Origin: Treponema sp.
Lineage (GTDB): Bacteria > Spirochaetota > Spirochaetia > Treponematales > Treponemataceae
Direction: 5' to 3'
Length of the DNA stretch: 18,993 nucleotides
Assembly: GCA_003447785.1 (NCBI GenBank)
Contig: DLYJ01000052.1
Span: forward strand, 1 to 18,993
Shown here: positions 6,805-13,617 of the stretch, piece by piece
Layout of the letters: every line of letters starts with the position of its first letter
How positions within the stretch are numbered: position 1 is the first letter of the stretch
Notes under the pieces: model-generated
The model's input: the letters and a program-made list of their open reading frames with translations, nothing else
Told to the model about the DNA's origin: nothing
Database searches by the model: none
Program-made: the position numbers and the translations under genes

Positions 6805-7903
6805 TTACACCTTTAAAAAGGCCTGCCAGTCCTCCTATAGTGGCTCCTAATACAGTTCCTACTCCTGGTACAATAGAACCTATTGCAGCTCCAGCTGCAG
6901 CTCCTGCGCCTGCCTTTCCAAAAACACGTTTATTATCTTCTGACATTCCTTCTCCAGAATCATCTGAATTCGCCTTATCTATCCACTTTTGAGCATCTTC
7001 TGAACCATTTTCTGCAGCTTCTTGAATTAACTGAATGCCGTAGTCTACATCTTTATCACAGCCAAAACCATATAAGAAACACAATCCGACCTGAAATCTT
7101 CCGAAAGCGTCTCCATCTTCCGCTGATTGCTTGTACAACTCAAAAGCTTTTTTAGAATTTTCTTCGCATCCCCAACCGTTTTCATAACATCTTGCAAGCC
7201 AATTTTTCGCGCTACTTCCAAAGTCGTTTTTTACAGCCAAATGAAAGTTTTGATAGGCTCGTTTTTCATTAACTTCACATCCAGCTCCATTAATACTGCA
7301 CCAGCCTAACCAAAACTGCCCTCTTGCAATATTTTTTGCAGCAGATTTCTTGAACAACTGATAAGCTTTATTTTTATCTTCCGTTATTCCTTCACCAAAA
7401 AGATATTTTGCTCCCAAATCCGCGGCAGCGTATGGATCATCATCATACTCAATAGCTTTCTTATACCAATAAACGGCGTAACCAGCGTTTCCTTCACAGC
7501 CCTTTCCATCATCATAACAAACAGCTAAGAAATAATACGATTCTCCGTAGCCTTTTTCAGCAGATTCTTTGAACAGTTCAAATGCTCTCGGAAAATCTGC
7601 TTCATCCGCATCATCTGAGTACATCAAATCCCAAGCTTCATTATACTCTTCTTCACCTGGGGCTAGAGAAACATTTTCATCATTTTCTTCTTCTACTGTT
7701 GTTTCTTCAGCAGCTATGGTTTCAGGTATACCGGAAACATCAACTTTTGCACCACACTCAGGGCAAAACTTAGCATCATCTTTTAAGATTGCTCCACAAC
7801 TTGTGCAATGTATTTCTTGCAATTCATCTTGCAAGGCACTTCCACAGAATTTGCAGAATTTGCCTGAGTCAAATTTTTCGTTACATTTTGGACAGATTTT
7901 CAT
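6785..7903 (-). CDS. Double zinc ribbon, SEL1-repeat, glycine-zipper protein (paralog B)
   Basis: 372 residues in three parts. Residues 1-53 form two zinc ribbons (CPKC..CKFCG and CTSCG..CPECG). After an acidic linker come about five or six SEL1 repeats (for example AAADLGAKYLFGEGI and GRFQVGLCFLYGFGC), which build a solenoid for protein binding. The C-terminus is a glycine-zipper segment (AGAAAGAAIGSIVPGVG, then LGATIGGLAGLF) likely to insert into or lie on a membrane. The ATG has GAGGAG 8 nt upstream. It is 25 bp downstream of its paralog and overlaps the LRAT-like gene. The first 146 bp are nearly identical to the same segment of the paralog while the rest has diverged. SEL1 proteins often act as adaptors; a specific role cannot be given. 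Confidence 0.88.
   Translation of the reverse strand: MKICPKCNEKFDSGKFCKFCGSALQDELQEIHCTSCGAILKDDAKFCPECGAKVDVSGIPETIAAEETTVEEENDENVSLAPGEEEYNEAWDLMYSDDADEADFPRAFELFKESAEKGYGESYYFLAVCYDDGKGCEGNAGYAVYWYKKAIEYDDDPYAAADLGAKYLFGEGITEDKNKAYQLFKKSAAKNIARGQFWLGWCSINGAGCEVNEKRAYQNFHLAVKNDFGSSAKNWLARCYENGWGCEENSKKAFELYKQSAEDGDAFGRFQVGLCFLYGFGCDKDVDYGIQLIQEAAENGSEDAQKWIDKANSDDSGEGMSEDNKRVFGKAGAGAAAGAAIGSIVPGVGTVLGATIGGLAGLFKGVIDEEKR
7758..7903 (-). repeat. 146-bp direct repeat, copy B (5' end of paralog B)
   Basis: This segment encodes the start codon and most of the two zinc ribbons. It matches 9223-9368 at 145 of 146 positions by eye; the single change (G versus C) makes CTSCG here and CRSCG in the other copy. 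Identity stops sharply at its 3' end. Confidence 0.9.
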
Positions 7904-7928
7904 AGTTTTATCTCCTCGTAAAAGGGCT

Positions 7929-9368
7929 TTAATCGTTATCTATCACCTTGCTGCCAAACAAACCGCCTAATACGCCCCCAATAACAGTTCCAACGCCCGG
8001 CAAGATTGCTGTTCCAATCGCAGCCCCTGTTGCAGCCCCACCAATTTTTCCAGCATTACTTTTTGCAGGAGCATAAGAACTATTTGATGTTGGATTTTTC
8101 AAAAATTCCTGTGCATTCTCAGAACCTTGTTCTGCAGCTTCTTGAATCAACTGCAATCCATAATCTTCATCTTTTTCACAACCGTAGCCACTGTGAAAAC
8201 ACAAGCCTACTTGGAATCTGCCATCTGCGTTTCCTGATTCTGCTGAGTTTTTGTACCAGTTAAAAGCTTTTTCAGGATTAACATTGCAACCGATACCCTT
8301 TTCACAGCAGTAGCCCATATTATTCATTGCTATTGTATTTCCATTATCAGCGGACTTTTTAAAATACTGATATGCTTTAGTTTCATTCGTTGTAATGTCA
8401 CCTTCACCATTTAAGTAGATCATACCAAGAGAATTTTGAGCATCTGTATTATTTTGTTCAGCAGCTTTTTTGTAATGCTGTATTGCTTTGCTAATGTTTA
8501 TTTGTGTTCCCCATCCGTTTCGATAGCAAGCACCAAGCTTTTCTTGAGCGTAACTATTTGTTTCATCTACTGAACAAGCCTTTTTGAATAATTTGAAAGC
8601 TTCGCCATCATCCATCGCTGTCCCTTGTCCATACAAGTAACACTCACCTAATGCCTCTAAAGCATAGGAATCGGTATCATTGTATTCGACCGCTTTTTTG
8701 TAATTTTCAAATGCTTTTTCAGCATCTTGCTCACAACCATAACCTCTTTCATAACATAATGCGAGCCAATAGTATGCGTTTCGTTCACCATTTTCTAAAG
8801 CATCAACAAAATAGCCAAACGCATCTTCTTCATTTTTCTTTACACACTCTATTCCAAGAGCCATCAAAGCTCCAGTATTTCTTAATTCTGCTGCTTTCTT
8901 GTATAAGTCTATAGCCTTTGTTTTTATTTCACTTCCACCATAACCATAAAAAAAACATTGCCCTAGCCAATACAATCCATCTGCATCATTTTGGTCTGCG
9001 GCTTTTTTGAAAAAGTCTTTTGCAAGAGAATCATGTGCACTATCATCATCGAAAAGATAACGCTTGCCAATTTCAACTTGAATCTTTGCATTATGAGTTT
9101 TTTCTTCTTGTTCAAGAAGGTAATCTAAATCATATTCATCCAAATTGTCCAAGTTCAAATCTGTAGAAACATTATTAGATTGATAGCCATTTGTTTCAAA
9201 CACTCCTACTTTCGCCCCACAGTCAGGGCAAAACTTAGCATCATCTTTTAAGATTGCTCCACAACTTCTGCAATGTATTTCTTGCAATTCATCTTGCAAG
9301 GCACTTCCACAGAATTTGCAGAATTTGCCTGAGTCAAATTTTTCGTTACATTTTGGACAGATTTTCAT
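7929..9368 (-). CDS. Double zinc ribbon, SEL1-repeat, glycine-zipper protein (paralog A)
   Basis: 479 residues with the same plan as the downstream paralog but more repeats. Two zinc ribbons (CPKC..CKFCG, CRSCG..CPDCG) occupy residues 1-53. A spacer rich in Asn, Asp and Glu is followed by about eight or nine SEL1 repeats (GLYWLGQCFFYGYG, AYYWLALCYERGYGC, AQEKLGACYRNGWG, AMNNMGYCCEKGIGC). A glycine-zipper tail (GGAATGAAIGTAILPGVG, then GGVLGGLFGS) ends the protein. The start is ATG 9368, not the in-frame GTG at 9383: GGGAG lies 8 nt upstream, the ATG overlaps the previous stop as ATGA, and the paralog begins at the same MKICPKC. Likely a membrane-associated scaffold; partners are presumably other cluster products. 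Confidence 0.88.
   Translation of the reverse strand: MKICPKCNEKFDSGKFCKFCGSALQDELQEIHCRSCGAILKDDAKFCPDCGAKVGVFETNGYQSNNVSTDLNLDNLDEYDLDYLLEQEEKTHNAKIQVEIGKRYLFDDDSAHDSLAKDFFKKAADQNDADGLYWLGQCFFYGYGGSEIKTKAIDLYKKAAELRNTGALMALGIECVKKNEEDAFGYFVDALENGERNAYYWLALCYERGYGCEQDAEKAFENYKKAVEYNDTDSYALEALGECYLYGQGTAMDDGEAFKLFKKACSVDETNSYAQEKLGACYRNGWGTQINISKAIQHYKKAAEQNNTDAQNSLGMIYLNGEGDITTNETKAYQYFKKSADNGNTIAMNNMGYCCEKGIGCNVNPEKAFNWYKNSAESGNADGRFQVGLCFHSGYGCEKDEDYGLQLIQEAAEQGSENAQEFLKNPTSNSSYAPAKSNAGKIGGAATGAAIGTAILPGVGTVIGGVLGGLFGSKVIDND
9223..9368 (-). repeat. 146-bp direct repeat, copy A (5' end of paralog A)
   Basis: Partner of the copy at 7758-7903. The two copies lie 1465 bp apart in the same orientation, so recombination between them would delete one paralog body and leave a fused gene. 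Confidence 0.9.
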
Positions 9369-9607
9369 TTTGTCAACTCCCACAATTCGTTATTCAGATG
9401 CTTTCCATATATTTCTATCAAGACACCTCTATCTCTAGCAGAAACCGATTTTCTCGCTAAAACTGTGTTTACAACAGATTTGTCAGTTTTAGAAAGATTT
9501 TGACTTATCCATTTAATACTCTGAATAAGTTCTGCATCCGACATAGAATCATCATCAATTTTCTTCATTTCTTCCTTTATTACTTTAATTTTCTCTTGTT
9601 CCGTCAT
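9365..9607 (-). CDS. Small helical protein, 80 aa, behind a G9A9 tract
   Basis: 80-residue, highly charged, mostly helical protein (MTEQEKIKVIKEEMKKI at the start; ISQNLSKTDKSVVNTVLAR in the middle) without cysteines, signal peptide or membrane helix. I do not recognise a family. ATG 9607 is taken as the start because a poly-G tract that can act as the ribosome site lies just before it; a longer in-frame reading to 9691 would run through the poly-G tract and deep into the upstream zinc-ribbon coding region. The stop overlaps the start of SEL1 paralog A as ATGA, which implies translational coupling, so the level of this protein may set the level of the next. Confidence 0.7.
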   Translation of the reverse strand: MTEQEKIKVIKEEMKKIDDDSMSDAELIQSIKWISQNLSKTDKSVVNTVLARKSVSARDRGVLIEIYGKHLNNELWELTK

Positions 9608-9608
9608 A

Positions 9609-9626
9609 TTTTTTTTTCCCCCCCCC
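9609..9626 (-). repeat. G9A9 homopolymer tract at a ribosome binding site
   Basis: On the minus strand nine G are followed by nine A and then TATG, so the start codon at 9607 sits one base after the tract. The tract fills almost the whole gap between the stop codon at 9630-9632 and this start. The G run is the only available Shine-Dalgarno element, so slippage in either run would change ribosome affinity or spacing without touching a reading frame. Confidence 0.85.
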
Positions 9627-9629
9627 ATA

Positions 9630-10787
9630 TCACTCAACTTTCGTTCCGCACTCAGGACAGAACGAAGAATCATTATCCAGTTTTGCTCCACAGTTGGAGC
9701 AGAACATCACTTTCCTTTTCAATCTCTCCGGCTCGCTCTTCTTGTATGCTTCTACAAGATTTGGTATCGCCGAATAGCACGAAATCAACTCAATTCCCAA
9801 GTCGGAAAGTGACATTTTTACAGTCATATCAATTCCGTTGTCTTTCGAAATGTAACTCTTAACGACTTTCTTCAAAGCCGTAACTTCATCACACTTCAAC
9901 TCGTCCTTCAATGCCGCTGTTGCGATTTCCATTCGCTTTTTACTTTCGGGCAACATACAGACCGTCACGAAACTGGGAACGGCCAACATATCCGAAAGTT
10001 CTTTGTTTGTGATTATTGCATTGTCAGGAAGAATGATTTTTGTGATTTTAAGGTATTCGCTTTCGTCAAATTCCTGTAATTCTTCAATCAGAGAATCCGT
10101 AATATCACCAAGAGAAACTGGTTCCTTGAAGTCTATGCCAGCAGCTCTTAAAGCGACTCGCAAATTATTTAATTCATCCCGAGAATAATTTGCTTTTTTT
10201 CTTTCATAGAAATCTTTTACGATTTTTAGAAAGCGAATTGTTTTTGGCAGGCTTTCATAATATTCATCAGCAGAAATTCCTGTTACCCATGTGTTAAGCC
10301 GTTGCGCTTCTTCCACATTTGCAACACGGTTTTCAAGTTTCTCAAATCTATCCGCTACCTTTTCCGCCATTGTAGCAATCGCAGTTTTGACCTCATTCTG
10401 TTCAACAGCAAGGGAATTGAGATTATTCTTCACTGTGATTAGCGCATCAGCTGTAAGAAGATTCCGCTCGTTCAGTTGTTCCAGCATACGCCATGAAAGT
10501 TTCTGCATTTCCCGGATTTCTTCTTGTGAAACTTCGAGATTATTAACAAAAGACTGTAATTCATTCATCTGTGCCTTGCTTTTACTGCTCGGAAGCAAAT
10601 CTCTGAGACGCTGGAAAAATCCAGATTCTTTTACCTGCTCAACAGTATTGCTCGCAACAGAAAGAAATCTTGTTGCATCAGTCGCAAGCTGCATGAGTCG
10701 AGAAGGATTATCCTTTGCCTCTTCAACGGTTTCTTCTATAACGACATCATATTCCTGTCGTTCTTCGTCTGTCATTTCATAAGCCAT
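9630..10787 (-). CDS. Coiled-coil protein with C-terminal zinc ribbon
   Basis: 385 residues. The N-terminal half is acidic and helical, with a long coiled coil at about 75-165 (NNLEVSQEEIREMQKL, then EKVADRFEKLENRVANVEEA). The middle (about 165-350) is a mixed helical region without a family I recognise. The end is a zinc ribbon, CSNCGAKLDNDSSFCPECG, of the same type as the N-terminal ribbons of the SEL1 paralogs. No membrane helix or signal peptide is seen. Shared ribbons suggest that these proteins dock on a common partner or on each other (inference). The ATG has GAGG 8 nt upstream. The gene lies 22 bp after the DUF1232 gene and is followed by the G9A9 tract. Confidence 0.85.
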   Translation of the reverse strand: MAYEMTDEERQEYDVVIEETVEEAKDNPSRLMQLATDATRFLSVASNTVEQVKESGFFQRLRDLLPSSKSKAQMNELQSFVNNLEVSQEEIREMQKLSWRMLEQLNERNLLTADALITVKNNLNSLAVEQNEVKTAIATMAEKVADRFEKLENRVANVEEAQRLNTWVTGISADEYYESLPKTIRFLKIVKDFYERKKANYSRDELNNLRVALRAAGIDFKEPVSLGDITDSLIEELQEFDESEYLKITKIILPDNAIITNKELSDMLAVPSFVTVCMLPESKKRMEIATAALKDELKCDEVTALKKVVKSYISKDNGIDMTVKMSLSDLGIELISCYSAIPNLVEAYKKSEPERLKRKVMFCSNCGAKLDNDSSFCPECGTKVE

Positions 10788-10809
10788 TATTTTTACCTCG
10801 TTTTTTTAT

Positions 10810-11469
10810 CTAAAGCCGGGAGATTGCATCCCACATGTCGTTTGATTTTTTCTCGCCCTCTTCATGCTGGGCGTTGAAGTCATTATCAAGTTCCGAATTT
10901 TTATCCATGAATTTCTGGAAAAGTTCATTACTTTTTTCTATACCAGCCATCATCGCATCTAATGAGAGATTTCCGTTTGGTTCAAGTTCAGGCTCTTCTA
11001 CTGCATCCGGATTTCTGTCAATTTCTGCAATTTCACTCTCAACAACTGCAGGAAGCTGTGTTTCTGTATCTTCAGAAATGTATTCTTCACCATCAATTTC
11101 TGCGTCAAATTCTTCCATACTGAATGTGCTGTACGGACGGACACTGTCGAGAACAAATTTAAGTGCCGTTGCATCATCTGCAAAACCAACAACAGGAATA
11201 GCATCCGGAATCAAATCTACCGGCAGAATTATGTATCCTATTGCTCCAATTATTTTTGCCTTTTCCTTTAGAGGAAGTTCTGGATTCTCAAGCGCAGAAA
11301 GCAAATGCCCGAGTCCGTTCAAAACAATACCTGTCGATTTTGCAAGAAGCTTCGGTTTATCACGTGTCTTCAGTCGCAGTTTCTTTAAAAGCCTATATGC
11401 AACATTTTTGTCATAATGCTTTGCATATTTTTCTTCGCAAAGTTCTTGTTCCGTAATTTGTCTGCTCAA
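10810..11469 (-). CDS. DUF1232 (YkvA-like) protein, TTG start
   Basis: 219-residue protein with a DUF1232/YkvA core at about 68-105 (IGYIILPVDLIPDAIPVVGF, then ADDATAL), a short conserved helical, probably membrane-associated module of unknown function. It is preceded by a basic helical region (YRLLKKLRLKTRDKPK) and followed by an acidic, poorly ordered tail with a helical end. The start is TTG at 11469: GGAGG lies 7 nt upstream and the codon overlaps the previous stop as TTGA, so coupling to the CFI-box gene is expected. DUF1232 proteins occur in many stress and conflict loci, but no biochemical role is established. Confidence 0.88.
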   Translation of the reverse strand: MSRQITEQELCEEKYAKHYDKNVAYRLLKKLRLKTRDKPKLLAKSTGIVLNGLGHLLSALENPELPLKEKAKIIGAIGYIILPVDLIPDAIPVVGFADDATALKFVLDSVRPYSTFSMEEFDAEIDGEEYISEDTETQLPAVVESEIAEIDRNPDAVEEPELEPNGNLSLDAMMAGIEKSNELFQKFMDKNSELDNDFNAQHEEGEKKSNDMWDAISRL

Positions 11470-11972
11470 TTATTTTCCTCCACGATCCACTGTCCCCTAA
11501 GTTCCATCACCATGCCCTTATAAATCTCATGGGCCTCGGCGTACATTCCGCTCTTTATTGCGTCCACAGATTTTTTTATCCAGCGTTCATAAATGCTGTC
11601 ATAGATTTCTGCCGAACCGGGAGTTTTATTTATTTCTGTACAGATTTTTGGAGCGGTTTCATAGTATTCATCGATTTCGTTCTGGAGTCCTTCCCGGCAC
11701 ATCCAGTCGTCACGGAATTTTCTGAGCAGAGTTAGTTCTTCACAATTATCCGGGAGATTCCTTGACTGGCATACTGCCGTTGTTATAAAGCATCCGCCCG
11801 GATGGTCTGTTTTATACCTCATAAGACATCTTTGTGAACAGAACGTCTTTAATCCTTGTCTTTTCCATCCGCCTGGCAACATCGAGCCCTGTCCCGGCAT
11901 TGCCTTGTATTTTCCGCACCAGTCACAGATAAATCCGTCTTTATGTTCCATAGAACTGTAAATATAAGCCAT
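11466..11972 (-). CDS. Treble-clef zinc finger and CFI-box protein, first gene of the cluster
   Basis: 168 residues. The N-terminal part has CDWCG at 16-20 and FCSQRC at 44-49, a treble-clef-like set of four zinc-binding cysteines (16, 19, 45, 49). From residue 61, GGCFITTAVC followed by CEELTLLRKFRDDWM, EYYETAPKI and a terminal helical part matches what I recall as the CFI-box domain, a small module of unknown function found at the end of many bacterial proteins; here about 55 residues follow it. No signal peptide is seen. The ATG has GGAGA about 9 nt upstream. This gene is first behind the consensus promoter and its leader contains two of the three operator-like sites, so it should be most directly controlled by the divergent regulator. 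Confidence 0.8.
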   Translation of the reverse strand: MAYIYSSMEHKDGFICDWCGKYKAMPGQGSMLPGGWKRQGLKTFCSQRCLMRYKTDHPGGCFITTAVCQSRNLPDNCEELTLLRKFRDDWMCREGLQNEIDEYYETAPKICTEINKTPGSAEIYDSIYERWIKKSVDAIKSGMYAEAHEIYKGMVMELRGQWIVEENN

Positions 11973-12001
11973 TAGATTTCTTCTCCATTTTTAAAATTTA
12001 C

Positions 12002-12019
12002 ACATCAAAATATCGCTGT
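12002..12019. promoter_or_regulatory. Operator-like site O1
   Basis: ACATCAAAATATCGCTGT fits the 18-bp pattern ACAWCAAWATMTTGWTGT with a weaker right half. It lies at about +23 to +40 of the predicted cluster transcript, with its centre 20 bp from O2. The 14-bp left part with its flank (TTACACATCAAAAT) is repeated exactly at O3. Confidence 0.55.
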
Positions 12020-12021
12020 AC

Positions 12022-12039
12022 ACAACAATATATTGATGT
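12022..12039. promoter_or_regulatory. Operator-like palindrome O2
   Basis: ACAACAATATATTGATGT is a palindrome in all but one pair of positions. It begins about 3 bp downstream of the predicted transcript start of the minus-strand cluster, a typical position for a repressor site. Confidence 0.65.
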
Positions 12040-12048
12040 AACTTTGAA

Positions 12049-12077
12049 ATTATAAATCAACTTATTATCGTTGTCAA
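12049..12077 (-). promoter_or_regulatory. Perfect-consensus promoter of the nine-gene cluster
   Basis: The minus strand reads TTGACA (12072-12077), exactly 17 bp, TATAAT (12049-12054): every consensus base of a sigma-70 promoter. Predicted start near 12042, about 70 nt before the first ATG. So strong a promoter flanked by operator-like sites suggests a unit that is normally repressed. Confidence 0.85.
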
Positions 12078-12084
12078 AAATTAC

Positions 12085-12102
12085 ACATCAAAATCTTGTT
12101 AC
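12085..12102. promoter_or_regulatory. Operator-like site O3
   Basis: ACATCAAAATCTTGTTAC follows the O1/O2 pattern. It overlaps the -10 element of the XRE gene and ends 8 bp before the -35 of the cluster promoter, so one protein bound here could control both directions, including its own gene. Confidence 0.55.
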
Positions 12103-12105
12103 AAT
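12097..12105 (+). promoter_or_regulatory. Extended -10 promoter of the XRE regulator
   Basis: TGT-TACAAT is an extended -10 element. It ends 6 bp before the ATG at 12112, which places the transcript start at the start codon. No -35 is evident. Confidence 0.5.
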
Positions 12106-12111
12106 GGAGAC

Positions 12112-12432
12112 ATGAATTTTAAGGAACGGCTTAGAGAAGAAATAGAATACAAAGGTCTTTCTGTAAAAGAGCTGGCAAATCTTGTAAATATCAGTTACAG
12201 CACAATGCTTTCGTATATTGATGCAAGAGGAACGCTTCCAAATGTAGAGACAGCCGTTAAAATTGCTGGAGTTCTGGGAGTTACAGTTGAATATCTTGTG
12301 AACGGAACCGGTCCTGTGACAGTTCAGCCCCTGGAATTCATGGAAAAGGACTTCCTTAAAATCTATACAAAACTTTCCAGCCGGGACCGGAGGCTTTTAG
12401 TAAATATAGCCACCGACATGTCCCGCGGTTAA
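12112..12432 (+). CDS. XRE-family helix-turn-helix regulator
   Basis: 106-residue DNA-binding protein of the XRE/Cro-CI class. The helix-turn-helix lies at about 16-45 (SVKELANLVNISYSTMLSYI) and the five-helix domain ends with NVETAVKIAGVLGVTVEYLV at about 41-60. A short C-terminal helix (RDRRLLVNIATDMS) may serve dimerisation; there is no peptidase or sensor domain. It is divergent from the nine-gene cluster with three operator-like sites between, so it is probably the cluster repressor and autoregulated. GGAGA lies only 1-2 nt before the ATG, too close for normal use, and the -10 element overlaps the usual position of a leader, so the message may be leaderless. It converges on the Rpn-type gene with 15 bp between stops. 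Confidence 0.92.
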   Translation: MNFKERLREEIEYKGLSVKELANLVNISYSTMLSYIDARGTLPNVETAVKIAGVLGVTVEYLVNGTGPVTVQPLEFMEKDFLKIYTKLSSRDRRLLVNIATDMSRG

Positions 12433-12447
12433 AAACTCCTCTTCCAA

Positions 12448-13326
12448 TTAAACTTTAAACTTCTTCTTGAGTTTCAGGATTTCTCCAAGAGGAAGTTCCA
12501 CTGCCTTTGCAATCTGCTCCGGCGTTAAAAGATTCATTTTAAGTAAATTTTCGGCATTTTTTATGGCGGTTTTTCGCTCGCCTTGTTCAAGTCCAGCCTT
12601 TTCGCCTTCGGCAAGTCCTTCGGCTCTTGCCTCTAGTCTCGCTTCGGCCTTTGCTTCTTCAAGTTCTTCCCAGTACTGTTCTCTAAATGTCATAAACTGA
12701 TTCCTCCATTCCAGGTTTTTCTTAGCAAGAAGAAGTTTTTCAGAAAGCCGCCTCGTAAAATTTGTATCTGCGCTTTTTCCTTTAAGGAAATTAAAAAAGG
12801 CTCTTTCTTCTGCTGACTCTATTTTATCACAGGCTGAAGAATTAAAAAAGATTTTATACGTGCCGTCATCAAGATTTACGGTTCTGTCTTCCTTACAGTT
12901 ATTTTCGAAACTGTAGACCGGAAGCCCCCTGCCAAAAAGGTCGTTCAGACAGATAAAGATTATGTAAGTGTCTTTAAGTTCCGTGTAGTTCATTCCGGCG
13001 TTCAAATGACTTACATCAATTATTGACTGGTAATAACGGGCCCTCTTGGGAAGATTGGATTTATTAACGGTCTGCATTTCTATGTCAAAAATCCGGTTGT
13101 CGTCTTTTGTATAAACGTCAAACCTTACGGATTTTGAAGAAATAGACGCTTGCAGGGTTCTTTCAGCAGCAGGTTTTTCGAGGTGGTCAATTTTAATGTG
13201 CAGCAATAGTTCTAAAAGCTGCTTGCAAAGGTCAGGATTTGATTCCATGATTTTGCAGAATAAAAAGTTGTTTGCCAGGGTAAGGTTTTCCCAGCGGTCC
13301 GAGTAAGTTGATTTGTAATCACTCAT
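12448..13326 (-). CDS. Rpn-family PD-(D/E)XK nuclease / transposase-like protein
   Basis: 292-residue member of the Rpn (recombination-promoting nuclease, transposase_31-like) group. The N-terminal part has ANNFLFCKIM, then the catalytic PD-(D/E)XK core: VRFDVYTKDD with Asp70 and FDIEMQ with Glu83 and Gln85. A helical linker with Ala/Glu/Gly-rich repeats (EARLEARAEGLAEGEKAGLE) at about 225-262 is typical of the family, and the end (LTPEQIAKAVELPLGEILKL) resembles a small helical DNA-binding unit. E. coli Rpn proteins promote RecA-independent recombination. ATG 13326 is chosen because AAGGAG lies 6 nt upstream; a longer frame to 13377 has no ribosome site. No inverted repeats flank the gene closely, so it is not a visible insertion sequence. 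Confidence 0.9.
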   Translation of the reverse strand: MSDYKSTYSDRWENLTLANNFLFCKIMESNPDLCKQLLELLLHIKIDHLEKPAAERTLQASISSKSVRFDVYTKDDNRIFDIEMQTVNKSNLPKRARYYQSIIDVSHLNAGMNYTELKDTYIIFICLNDLFGRGLPVYSFENNCKEDRTVNLDDGTYKIFFNSSACDKIESAEERAFFNFLKGKSADTNFTRRLSEKLLLAKKNLEWRNQFMTFREQYWEELEEAKAEARLEARAEGLAEGEKAGLEQGERKTAIKNAENLLKMNLLTPEQIAKAVELPLGEILKLKKKFKV

Positions 13327-13378
13327 AGTTTTCTCCTTAGGATAATAATTGCGGGAGCAGACAAAACTCTCTAACATA

Positions 13379-13409
13379 TATATAGATGGTGAAATTCAAA
13401 AAATGCCAA
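13379..13409 (-). promoter_or_regulatory. Possible promoter of the Rpn-type gene
   Basis: The minus strand reads TTGGCA (13404-13409) followed after 17-19 bp by an alternating TATATA stretch at 13379-13384. The spacing is not ideal and the AT-rich context weakens the call. Confidence 0.35.
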
Positions 13410-13444
13410 ACTATCATGAAAAAAAGTAAAAAAATCTTGTACTT

Positions 13445-13536
13445 TCCCCGGTCCCGGCTCAGGGGGCGTTGCGGAAACACCACAGCGAAGCGAGGAGTTG
13501 CAGCAAGCACCCGACCCGCGGATGCGGGGGAGCCCC
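13445..13536. repeat. GC-rich palindromic intergenic repeat, copy 2
   Basis: GC-rich block in the 480-bp gene-free stretch between the Rpn-type gene and the purF-like gene. It includes the hairpin CCCGC-GGAT-GCGGG (13515-13528). In reverse complement its start (GGGGC, TCCCCCGC, CGCGGG, CGGG) parallels copy 1 at 4764-4830, followed by a variable part with small palindromes such as GCGAAGCG. I take it as a second member of a dispersed REP-like family; it is not coding. Confidence 0.55.
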
Positions 13537-13559
13537 AAACTTAAAAAACAGCATTTTTA

Positions 13560-13588
13560 TTGTAAAAAAATCTTCATCTCACTATAAT
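13560..13588 (+). promoter_or_regulatory. Promoter of the purF-like/lrgAB unit
   Basis: TTGTAA (13560-13565), 17-bp spacer, TATAAT (13583-13588). The predicted transcript start is near 13595, which leaves a leader of about 213 nt before the ATG at 13808. Confidence 0.7.
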
Positions 13589-13617
13589 TAGGTTTTCATT
13601 TCCTGTTCTTACGCAGG

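Noticed and set aside
10835..11416. 193-codon plus-strand open frame, serine-rich
   Set aside because: Antisense to the DUF1232 gene; the serine-rich composition is what the reverse reading of acidic helical codons gives.
12448..13326. Complete insertion sequence around the Rpn-type gene
   Set aside because: No terminal inverted repeats or target duplications frame the gene, so it is annotated as a stand-alone nuclease.
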